The notes below the pieces were generated by a model that saw nothing but the letters and a program-made list of their open reading frames with translations, did no database searches and was not told where the DNA came from. From Diphasiastrum complanatum (taxonomy: Eukaryota > Streptophyta > Lycopodiopsida > Lycopodiales > Lycopodiaceae), in assembly GCA_029204225.1 (NCBI GenBank), contig CM055112.1, positions 42,227,176-42,291,175 of the forward strand: a stretch of DNA of 64,000 nucleotides, read 5' to 3'. Both the position numbers and the translations under genes were made by a program. Below are positions 37,701 through 49,700 of the stretch, in pieces; positions within the stretch are counted from its first letter, which is position 1, and every line of letters starts with the position of its first letter.

Positions 37701-40700
37701 ACCTTTGCATGCAACCGCAATTTTCGCTCCAAAATGATGTATTGAAAAATCCAAGCTTTGAATAGAGAAGAACTGTTCTTCAAAAAACAGAAGTCTGTCC
37801 TTGAGAATTTCGTTGAAATAGCTGCAATTTAATGTCTGGCTGCTTCACAGATACATACATTTAAAAATTGAAAACACAAGGATGAATCTGGTCGTTGGGA
37901 AACAAAACGATGTAGAATTGGTTGAGAAATCAGAGGCTAAGATCTGAACCAGCAGCTTGCCGAAAATCAAAGGACATGTACAAAAATCATCTTCTTTCTA
38001 TGTCCCAATCAGCATTAAAAAGCATGGAATCTGACAGCAAAGGAGCGCTGGTGAAAAAAGATTGATATATCTGGCATTGAATGCACTAGAACAGTGTGCT
38101 CTCCCTGCTCTCCCTGACAATGCATATATGACAGGTAGAAGTGCGCTCAATCAGCTTCTGACTGTGCTGAAATTTGCCTAGAAAGAGTGGCCTTTGGTTT
38201 GCAATTTTGTGCGACCAACAGCTCATTTAATGACAAGAAAGATGTGCAGAAACACGCTGGTTCTGGATGAAGGGAAAAGTGTTGAATACGCGCCCAATCT
38301 GGCTGCCTGTCTCGCTGGAAATTCTTTGTAGCAGGTCGCTGAAGGCCAGAAGATTATTTCTGAAAAATGAATGACAAACTCCTTGCTGAGGTCATTGGCT
38401 CACCCTACCTTGATCTCTCACTGGATATTGTCAGACTCGCAGAGCGGGGGCATATTTTTTTCATTGGGGATTTTAATGCCAGGACATCCTCACGATAGTT
38501 AGAGTTTTATGACACCACCGACTAGCTCGGCGTTCATGCCCTTGACAATAATGAGATGGGAGTTACCAGGATTTTCGACAGCATGGGTCAGGAGTTCGGA
38601 TTCAAGGACCTCAAAATCTCTTGCCTTATGGGACCTCATTCTCTTAATGGCCGCAAGTACCATGTCAGAGGTGAAGAAGGTGAATTCAGAAGGTCGGGGA
38701 GAGATATAGATGGGTGAGTCAGTGGGTACGGTGTATATCACACCAAAAAGCGCTTGAGGAAGAGCTGAAGAGAAGGTCAACAAGAGATTTTCCTTCAGAG
38801 TCATCATAGGCACGCTTTTTACGGCAGAGTGTACGATGTTATGAACGTCGGGAGGAACGAAGAAGGTGAGAAGCATGAGTACATGCATGTGTGACAAGAT
38901 GATGAAGAAAGCAATATTCGCCATCATGCCACACGGGGTGTAGAGGACAAAGTGGTGAAGCATGTGTGGATTTGCCTTTATGGGGCTTAGAAGGAAAGGC
39001 TAGAGAAGTGACAGTGTGAAGGGAGGTGGTAAGGAAAGCAACTTGCGTTTCAACTATATTGTCATGGGAAAAAGAGTAGAGTAATGAGGCCAGATACTCC
39101 TGGTAGACTGGCATGTATAGAGGGCTGAACGTATATTTGGGTGCACGGGTAAGCATGGGGTGGGAAGGTGATTGAGAGGGTGGGAGGCGACCGATAGCAA
39201 AAGAGAGGAAAGAGTGATCAGAGAGGGTGGTGCGAGAGATATGAAAATTAGAGATGAGAGGTATGGAGAATTGTGACCCCATGAGATAATCAATGACGCT
39301 ATGTCCGCCACTGTGAGGATGACAAGTATATCTGCTTGAATCCGGCCAACAAGTTAGGCCATTATAAATGGCTAATTCATGGGCCTCTCCAAATTGTAAT
39401 AAGTACTCACCATATGGGGTAATAGATCCCACTACTTGCTCCCACACTAGCCACTCTCCTCAATTCGGCAATTGTCTCTGGCTTCCCATCACCTAGGTGC
39501 ACCAACATCCTCCACCCTATTCATAAAAATGGTGACCCCATTATTCCTGGTAACTATTGCACTATCACGATTGGGCATGTTCATTTTAGCAATGAATGCT
39601 CTTTATGAGAGAGTCTTGGGTTGTTTCCGACATGGCAGTGGTATTTCTGAGCACATTTGGAGCACCGTTGGGGTGAAGCAGGGTTGTTCTCGGTCACCGG
39701 TTCTTTTTGGATCATATATCGATCAGTTAGAGAGAGGCATCTCACAATGTGTCAGATCTAGTTGCAGGCTTGGAAGTAGGCACAAGAAATGTGTATATGC
39801 TATTTACAACTACTGTAAAAATCAGTAAGCAAAAAATTCATGAAGAGTCAAAAAATTCATGAAGGCCTTAAAAGACTCTTCAAAGGAATATCCTGAGAAG
39901 TTTCCACAATCAACAAGCTACCAAATGGATAGCAACTACTCTATTTATAGTAGCTGGAGGCCCTTAGGGAAACCTTCTGGAAGTCAGGGTTCTAGGTTGT
40001 GTCCTACAACTTGGTAAATGGGCCAGTTCCTTAAGGTAGTCTGTGTGTCCATAACAGTGACTCCATACGATAGTCAACTATGTTGCTCGCTGGAAGGATA
40101 GCATGTGTAATCGCTTGACGTGGGGTCTTCTTCAAGTTGTGGCTCACCTTCAAGGCCAATCCATGTGTGGTTAAGGCCTCAATGGAATGTGACTTTCTCT
40201 GTTTGATGCTCAGAAGTAAACATTCTAGCCCAAGCTTATGGACCTACTCCCATACAGTATGTTTCAAGATTATTCGTTCTTACAGAAATCACTTCTTTCT
40301 TGATAATCAATGTAAGGAAATCTTAAAAAAGTTTGTACGAAAGAAGTGATTATACAAATAGTATAATATATGAGCAAGTGGATACATATTTTCTTGAGGT
40401 TCATGACAGAGACACTCTAGTTGATTATGCTTGAATGATCGTCAATTAAGTAAGACTATCGAGAAATTAGAGAAAACCAATCTTCCAAGTTTAGGGATCC
40501 TCAGAAATAAATCAATAACGATCAGAATTCACATTGATAAGTGAGAACAAATATAAACAAAAGGGGCCAGAAAATCAGTGGACTCTCCCAAGCTTTAAAA
40601 AAACTTGTGAATGGGCTCTCCTGCACGGGTGAAAAATCAGTTAGAATTTCTATTCTCCCGCTAAAGACTTACACGTTTTGGCGCTTTAACTATAATTTTC

Positions 40701-43700
40701 TGACTTTTCTTGATGTCATGTGAGCTTTTATGGCAGTATCACCTTCCTTGAAAATGCACTTACTTTCAATGTTATGAAGCTACGCCTATGCACACACATA
40801 TACTTCAATGGTACCATAGTTGCTTAGGTTTTCTAGAAACGTGTTTCTGATTTGGGGGAGCGTTTCTTAGAAACGTTTTTATTTTTTTATTTCAAAGACT
40901 CACAGTGAGTCACCTATGTATGATGAATTTTTTTTTAATGCGTTCGTTAGTCATCTTCAGCTATGCAGCTGCTCTATATTGCAGCTTATGCGCTTGTTTT
41001 GGCAGTGCAATTATGCTCTTTTCAATCAGCCTACGACTTATAAAGATTTTCAACCTTGATCCTTTTGAGGACATGCCAGTTATAGGCATCTGATGACAAA
41101 AAGTTGGCTGGTCATTTTGATGTTAACAGTTAAAGGTGGACAATGCCAACAACAAAGGAAGATGTTTTCTTGCTAACCAGTCCTTGAGGAAATTTTAATT
41201 AAGAGATTGCATTAACTGATCATGTGGGAAATACTTTGTAGACATATACAGCAAATCAGTTATCTAATTTTCAACTTTCGAACTATCTTCTTATATGAAC
41301 CTTAAGCTATTTGTGTCTATCAGGCAGATTGCAAGGAGCTTTTTCTCCGAATTTTACCTGAATTGGATGACTCCATTGCTTCTAAGCTACATGAAAACTG
41401 CATTTCTTTGGACCAGGTCACTTTTTCACTACCACTTCACTGTTGAATTCTTGGATCTACAGCTTTCTCAAGCATCATTCCATGTTCTCATAGTTGTGAC
41501 TTTGGATATAGGACAAATGTAGATAAAGTGTGAAAGTGAACGAGTCGTTTACACTCGTTACTTTTCATCGACATGGAACAGGCATTGATGAAATCCCTGT
41601 TCTGGCACATTGTGATTTATTTTGCAGGTAAAAGAAAGCTTGTTGAAAAAGCATAAACTTATTGTGGAGAAAGCAAAGAATGATGCCACCAGAGCTGCTA
41701 TTATTGAGCAGTTAACAAAGGTCTGCAAAGTAATCCAATTTCATCATCATATGTTTTGTTTAGCACTCTGATAGTTATACTTTTATCTGTGCTTTTTTTA
41801 ATTGTGAGTGCATTTACCATGTCTAGGAAGCTCATTTGTTTGTATAATTATATGGAGGCATTTTGCTACATAGCTATTCAAGTTGTAAGTTCATGGATTG
41901 CTAGGTACACAATCTATTTCCTGGGCCAAGGGATGCTGAAGTTCATTTGTGATAAACTTTATCATGGCCTATTGCGGTTTTGTCTATCATCTTAGAGTGA
42001 AGAAGTTATATAGGCAGGTATATGACACTGATTTGGTCTATACATAGTTATATGGTACCTTGAGACCTGCTTATTTGTCCTCAACTCATTGGGTTATATG
42101 AGAGAGCTGATAGGTGATAGTTTAAAGAACTGAGATTCAAAACGTTTTGAACTAGTCAAATGGACTGGAGATTAGAATAGAAATTTTTTATTGAAAGAAG
42201 AAGCGATAGTTTAGGCTGTTTAAAAACAGATTCTTTGGGAAAGAAACGGATTGAATTGGTCTAATTCCAATGCCAATTCCTCTACAAAAAATGCCAAAAA
42301 ATAAAAAAACAATGATTTGTCTTGCATTTCACATAGTTTACTTCTTAGTACTACCTAAATAATACAGAATCATCATTGCAATGACAAATCTCAAGTGCTG
42401 ATTCTTGAGTACACAATGCACAAAATAATTGACTAAATTTGTCATGATTCAAACTCAAATATAACCACGATACAAAATTGAGTATAACCATGATTTAAAC
42501 TTAAATATAACCATCTACTACTATAAACAAGATTCAAACTCAAATATAACTGTTACGAGCTCGTAACCAGTGCCGAACCCTAGAGAACACAGATAGGTCA
42601 GATACCACAGTCAGGGTCGTGTCCAGCGTACACGACCAACAGGGCAAGACAGTGTGAGTAGTGTGCCCCAGCACGGTCCATAGCCATGGTGGTCCTAACA
42701 TAGTCTAGGGACCCTGTCAGCAGGATAGGGCTCCCAGTTGGGTCTCGACGTGGCAGACACGTGGCCGACACTTGGCAGTTGCATGCTACCAGTCCTCACA
42801 TTGGGCTAGGATGGGCTTACTCTATATCAGGGGATAGGCAAGGTTGGGTGGATCAGTTAGTGTTTGCCCTACTGTGGTGTTAGGATCTATTACATTGGTA
42901 TCAGAGCCATCTCCATCTTTGGGAGCTTAGTAGCAGCAGTAGAGAAAGCTATAAGAGGATAGGAAAGATCTCTCAGTTTCTCAGAAAAGATTAGAGGAGG
43001 AGAATTGCTGTAGGTGTAGTGTAGCCTTCAAACTTCTGATTTTCACTGAGAAATCACAGTAGTAAGGAGTGAGATTCCATGTGTAGGTAGCTCGCTGGAA
43101 AAGCAGCTGTTCTTCACAGATTTCAGAAAGTTTTCTACATATTTTCCAGCAGAATCAGAGTAGGAAGAAGTAAGCACGTCCATCGCTGTACATTCAGAGA
43201 TTAGCATCTGATTTCTAGGGGAAAAATTTAGTAGTTCTCAGCGAATTTGAAGCCAAAAAGGAAGAGCAGGGTCAGCGCTGCCAGTGCTTCTGAAAATCCA
43301 GATTTTGGACAAGTTTTTGGGCCCTAACTTCAGAGATTTGGAGCAATAGTTTTCCTACCAGATCAGCGAGCAGGGGGCTTCTGAAATTTCAGAATTCAGA
43401 AGTGTGTTTGGACTTCAGATTTGCCTTTTTGTGGACAAATAGAGATGCTGTCAGACCAGCGAGGGGGGATAGCAAAAGTTTCAGATCTTTTTGCACTTTT
43501 TCCAACCTCTATTCAGATTTTTGAGAACCACAGGTCTGAAAGCAGTTGAGGAACAGCTGAGAAGGGCTTTTCTTGATTCTCTCTGTGGAAGTACAGTTCT
43601 CAGAAAGAGCTAAGTTTTCTTTCCCTCCTTGTACAGTTGTAAATTAGTCTTTTGACTTTTTTTCATCAGAAGTTAAGGTACCTCTTTTTTAGTTCCGAAA

Positions 43701-46700
43701 ATGACCACTCCTCAGGGACCTGATCAACCCCCGGAGAGAGGCTTCGATGAACTTGAAACAGAAGCCTTGGCTTACAGTAAAGGGAAAGAACCTATGGAAA
43801 TGGAAGCACAGGAACAGTTCGCCGAAGAACTCGACGAACTAGTTACCAAGGAGCAGTTTCTCCAATTGGTAACAGAAGTGGATGAATTGAAGTTGGCATT
43901 AGCCAATTTCAAGTCCAGTGTGGACGACTCGTTCACTGAACTCAAAAGCTTGATTTTGAGTTCCGCGAAAGGAAGCCTTCCCTCCACTTCTACTTTTTAT
44001 GGGGAAGAGAAGGATAGAAATGCAGACATTCTACAAACCTTCCTCAGCAAATGGAAGCACATTCATGCTTTTAAACAGACCCCTGAACATTTGCAAGCTA
44101 TTGAGGCCAGTCTTTCCTTAGGGCCCATGGCCTATAAGTGGTGGTTAAATCTCCAGGAGACTGGGCAGACTCCCCGGTCATGGAAAGCTTTTGAAGAAGC
44201 CTTCCTAAGAGAATTCCTACCTGAAAATGAACTTGATAGAGCCTGGGAAGCTTGGGAAAGAACAATAATGGACAAGTCCCTTATCCAATATATCTTGCAG
44301 TATCGAGAAGCAATTTTAAAGATTAAAAATATGGATGATTATTAGAAAATCAGGGGATTTACCCGTGGCCTCAAAGATGAATATAAAGTAGAGGTCAAGA
44401 GAAACTCGCCTACTACCCTTGAGCAAGCTCTCAGATATGCTCAAATCTATGATGATTCAGTGGGTAGGAAGAGGGCAAGACAACAGCCCCTTTCTGACAG
44501 CCTCCTCAGAAAGACTTTCAATCTAAAAAGAAATTTTTAAAAAGAAAGAAAGAAGAAAAATTTAAAAGTGAAGCTCCACAGAAACGCCCTTCACTCATAC
44601 AGCCCTTAAAACCAGATGATTTTGAGAAAGCCAAACAGGAACGTTTGTGCTTTGTGTGTATGGGCAAGGGACACACAGTTACACAGTGTCCCAAGGGGCC
44701 TTTCACAAAAAAAGATAAGAAACAAGTTGATCTTGTTCAGACTGTATGTTTCCCCAGTGACTCGGCAGCTTCCGAGATCAAAGTGTATCATGAAGATCAT
44801 GAACACTGTTGCCAGCTGACCTCTGCAATGCTAGCGAGACCCTTCAGCTTTGGGCCACATGACCTAGTACGTATGCATGGGAAAGTTGGTAACCAGTCAG
44901 TAAGAGTTATGGTTGATGATGGGGCAACCCATAATTTCATCAACTACACCCTGGTTAAAAAACTCAAACTTCCAGAAGTACCTAGTCAACATAGGTACAT
45001 AGTCTCATTAACTAAGGGTGAAGATAAGAAAATCTGGGAAACTATGGTAAGTAACTTGAATCTTGGTATTCAAGGGTACCAAGATGAAATAAACTTTCAG
45101 ATAATGCACCTGGATCGCACAGACATTGTTCTCGGGAGAGATTGGCTCTATAGTTTAGGACCTTCCCTCCACAGAAACTATCAGGAGAACACCCTCAGCT
45201 TTTAGCATAAAGGCCGAGAGATCCAGTTGCATGGGGAGCATGATGTTCCCAACAGTCCTATGGTCTGCAGTTCAGAGCTCTGTCAGCTAATCGGAGACGA
45301 CGACCATCAGGTATTCTTATGTGACTTTCAGTTTATTCCTGAAGTTTCTATTTCTAGTTCTATACAACAGAAAATTAGTAAATTAGAAACTTTATTGTCT
45401 AAATTTAAAGATGTTTTTCCTGAAGATTTGCCACATGGTTTGCCACCTAGCAGAGAGGTAGATCATGTAATAAACCTAGTACCAGGTACAACCGTATCGG
45501 GTCAGCCGAACAGAGGATGAAGAAATAACTAGGTAGTTAACAGATTATCTTGGGAAAGGCCAAATTCAGACCAGTAGTTCACCATGGGCCTCACCAGTCC
45601 TTTTGGTGAAAAAGAAAGAGGGGTCTATGCGTCTTTGCGTAGATTACAGAGCCCTCAATAAAGTCACAATAAAGAATAAATACCCTATGCCTCGGGCAAA
45701 CGAGTTGTTTGATCAACTCGACGGGGCTAAATTTCTCAGTAAAATAGACCTGAGATCGGGATATCATCAAGTCCGTATAAAATCGGAAGATGTCCCGAAA
45801 ACAGCTTTTAGGACTCGTCACGGTCATTATGAGTTTAAGGTGATGCCGTTTGGGCTCACAAATGCTCCAGCTACCTTTATGACCTTGATGAACAGTGTCC
45901 TCAGACCATACTTGGGTAAATTCGTGGTCGTATTTTTAGATGACATCCTCGTCTACAACAAAACGAGGAAGGAGCATCTAAAACACCTCAGAAAGGTGTT
46001 TCGACTGCTCAAAAAGCATAAGCTTTATGCTAAACAATCCAAGTGTGAATTCTTCGTTGAAGAAGTAGCATATTTGGGTCACATTATCTCGTTAGAAGGG
46101 TTCAAGATGGACCCGAATAAGGTTAAAGCCATTCTCAGTTGGCTGAGATCTCAGAATATTTTGGAACTTCAGATCTTTCTTGGTTTGGCGGGATATTACA
46201 GACGATTTGTCAAGGAATATGCTCAGATAGCAGTTCCTATGACAAATCTTCTTAAGGGGAAGGGAAAGGAGTTCATTTGGGAGTCCGCACAGCAGGAGAG
46301 CTTTGATGCTCTCAAAGTAGCCTTAGCTACAACACCAGTTTTAAAAGTCGTCGACCCCAATCAACCATTTGTGGTTGAAACAGATGCTAGCGACTTTGCA
46401 GTAGGTGATGTGCTAACTGAGGGTGGACGACCAGTTGCGTTCGAGAGTAAAAAACTCGAGCCAGCTCAGACTAGGTACAGTGCCTATGAAAAGGAACTCT
46501 TTTCTATAGTCCATGCCTTTAAGACTTGGAGGCATTATTTGTATGGTGCCAACTTTGAGGTCCTGACAGACCATGAAAGTGTCAGATACCTTTGCAATCA
46601 ACCTGAGCTTAGAGGTCGGAAAGCTCGTTGGGCAGAGTTGATGCAAGAGTTTGATATGTCTATCAGATATAGACGGGGGAAATTCAATACAGTAGCAGAT

Positions 46701-49700
46701 GCCCTTAGCAGAATGCCTATGATAAACGAGCTGAGTTTTACTCAGATTCGTAATGAGTTACTCGAGTCCTTGAGAGGGAAGTGCCAGCATGATGCATTCT
46801 TCTCTACTATCTGGAACTCAGTCCAGAGCAGACAGTTACAGATTCTAGAACCACTTCCCGGGGCTGGTGCCGGTTCATCCAAGAATACGGCAGCTTCTGT
46901 TGAGGATGATGATGAGTCCGAGTATACGTCGTCAGATGACGTTGATTCTGAGCCTGTATTACCCAAGCAAACCCCAGTGGTTGAGGGTCAGTTGACTCAA
47001 GGATTCAAATGAAAACAGTATTTCATTCAGGATGAGTATTTGCTCTATAGAGATAGAGTATGTGTCCCCAATTCAGAGGATTATAGGCAGCAGGTCCTAT
47101 ATGAATGTCATGACAATCCTAGTGCGGGACACCCAGGCATACAGAAGGCCTATGAGCTTCTTCGTAGGCAATTTTTCTGGCCCAGTATGAAAAAGGACGT
47201 CCAACAGTATGTAACCAGTTGCCAGAAATGTCAAGTAAACAAAGCAGAGCGTTTAAAGGCAGGAGGGTTGTTGCAGCCCTTAGAAATACCAGCTGGTAAA
47301 TGGGAGAGTATCTCCATGGATTTTATAGCTACTAAACCGAAAAGGGTAATGACGCTACATGGGTCACAATTGACCGTATGACCAAAATGGCTCATTTTAT
47401 TCTGACCAAAACAACCGTTAGAGCTCCAGAGTTAGCGAGGTTGTTTGTAGACGGGCTATTTAAATTGTACGGTCTACCTTCCGGCATAGTCAGCAACCGG
47501 GACAGTCAGTTTACTAGGAAATTTTTGGAGGGCAGTATTCCATCATCTCCATACTAAACTTAATATGAGTACCACCTGACCATCCACAGACGGACGGTCA
47601 AACAGAGAGGGTAAATCAGGTGCTGGAGGATATGCTTCGTGCATACGTCAACAAGAAGTAGACTAATTGGGAGGAGTATCTCTCGATATTAGAGTTTGCT
47701 TACAACAGTACCAAACATTCAGCTACGGGATACAGCCCATTTATGCTGATGTACAGTTTTTAGCCACGCTCACCCACAGTTGTAGGGTTTAAACAAGAAA
47801 AAGTTGAAGCAGCCAGAAACTTTTTAGAGGACCTAAACCAAATGATAGTACATGCTAAGCGTAGCATCAGGCAGTCCCAGGATCGAGCCAGGCATTATGC
47901 AGATCCGCACAGACGGGATGTGCAGTTCTCCGCTGGTGAGAAAGTCTACTTGAGAGTTCCCAGTTCGACTCTAAAACCCTCAAATCAGGAGTGTGTGCTA
48001 AGTTGTCTCCAAGGTATTGTGGTCACTTTACCATCAGTAGGAGACTAGGCGAGGTACCTATGAACTAGAACTCCCACACAGACAGTAAGGTTTTTCCAGT
48101 CTTTCATGTACGTCAGTTACGAAAAGCCTTAGCCAGATCAGAAAATCTGGTAGGGGACAGTGTTCTAGTTCTCCCATTGGATCCTCAGCAACCTCGACAT
48201 GAACCAGAGGAGATTCTTGATCGTAGAGAGACGCAGACTCGTCATACTCTATACCGAGAATATCTGGTTAAGTGGAATGATCAGCCTGTTGAGAATGCCA
48301 CTTGGGAAAGAGGCAGCGTCCTTCGCAAGATTTTTCCAGACTTTGTCTTAGAGGACCAAGACGGTTCTTAAGGGGGAGGGAGTGTTACGAGCTTCGTGAC
48401 CAGTGCCGAACTCTAGAGAACACAGATAGGTCAGATACCACAATCAGGGTCGTGTCCAGCATCATACACGACCAACAGGGCAAGACAGTGTGAGTAGTGT
48501 GCCCCGAATACGGTCCATAGCTATGGCGGGCCTAACACAGTCTAGGGACCCTGTCAGTAGGATAGGGCCCCCAGTTGGGTCCGACGTGCAGTCGGCCACG
48601 TCAGTGACACGTGGCCGCCACTTGGCAGTTGCATGCTACCAGTCCTCACACTGGGCTAGGAGGGGCTTCCTCTATATCAGGGGGTAGGCAAGGTTGGGTG
48701 GATCAGTTAGTGTTTGCCCTACTGTGGTGTTAGGATCTATTACACATATTTTCCTCACTGGGGATTTTAATGCCCGGACATCGTCGTGCAGACAGAGTTC
48801 TTTGACACCACGGATCAGCTTCGTGTTCATGCCCTTGACAGTGATATGCTGGGAGTTACCAGGACTTCCGCGGACAGTTGGGGACCTACTACTCCATATG
48901 GTGAGCACTTACTATAGTTTGGAGAGGCACATGAGCTAGCCATTTATAATAGCTTACCCTGTTGACCACATTCAGACATTTATACATGCAATCCTCACAG
49001 TGGAGGACATAGTGTCGTTGACTATCTCATGGGGTCACCATCCTTTGCACCCATAGTCTCTGACTTCCATGTTTCCCCAACCACCCTTTCTGATCACTCC
49101 TTTCTCTCCTTCGATATCGGTCACCTTCTGCCCACTCATTCATCTCCGCTACTACGGTTGCCCGAGCACCCAGATACACATTTGATCCCATTTACATGCC
49201 AGTATACCGGCAGTCCTTGGCTTTGCTTTTACACTCCTTTCCTCATGACAGTCCTGTCGACATCCAGGCCGCTCTTCTCACCACCTCTCTCCACACTGCT
49301 GCTTCACTAACTTTTCCTACCAAATCCCATCCTAGTAAAACTTGACACACACCTCGACCATTGCACCCTCCATGGTATGATACCGAGTGCTGTTCTCTTC
49401 ATTAGTCAATAACCTATTCACATATCCATGCTCCACATCTACTTTGATCTTCTCGATGCTCTTACCATCGTAAAAAGCGTGCCTATGATGATTCTGAAGG
49501 TAAACGTCTTATTGACCTTCTTTTTAGTTCTTCCTCAGGTGCTTTTGGCGTGAGTTCATTCCCCGTTCTCCGCCACCTTTCCTGGAAGACCTCCGCATTT
49601 GGACGGCTTATACCACTAGCTTGTATACCATCGCCACCGACTCACATATCTCTATATCTCCACGACCATCTGAGTTCTCCTTCTTCACATCTGATATGGT

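Larger units (their letters stand above)
42551..48744 (+). mobile_element. complete but decayed Gypsy (chromovirus-type) element
   Basis: A 6.2-kb element with both LTRs, PBS, gag, protease, RT, RNase H, integrase, chromodomain and polypurine tract, all on the + strand in canonical Ty3/Gypsy order. The LTRs have TG...CA ends and differ by scattered substitutions and small indels, so the insertion is not recent. No matching target-site duplication is seen (ATAAC left, CATAT right). The polyprotein is broken by several stops and frameshifts. Confidence 0.93.

Noticed and set aside
39840-39880. Direct repeat AAAAAATTCATGAAG twice as a target-site duplication
   Set aside because: The copies are adjacent with only a few bases between them, so they cannot flank an insertion.
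42551-48744. The Gypsy element as an active, intact copy
   Set aside because: gag has an internal TAG, and pol has several stops and frameshifts; the LTRs have diverged.
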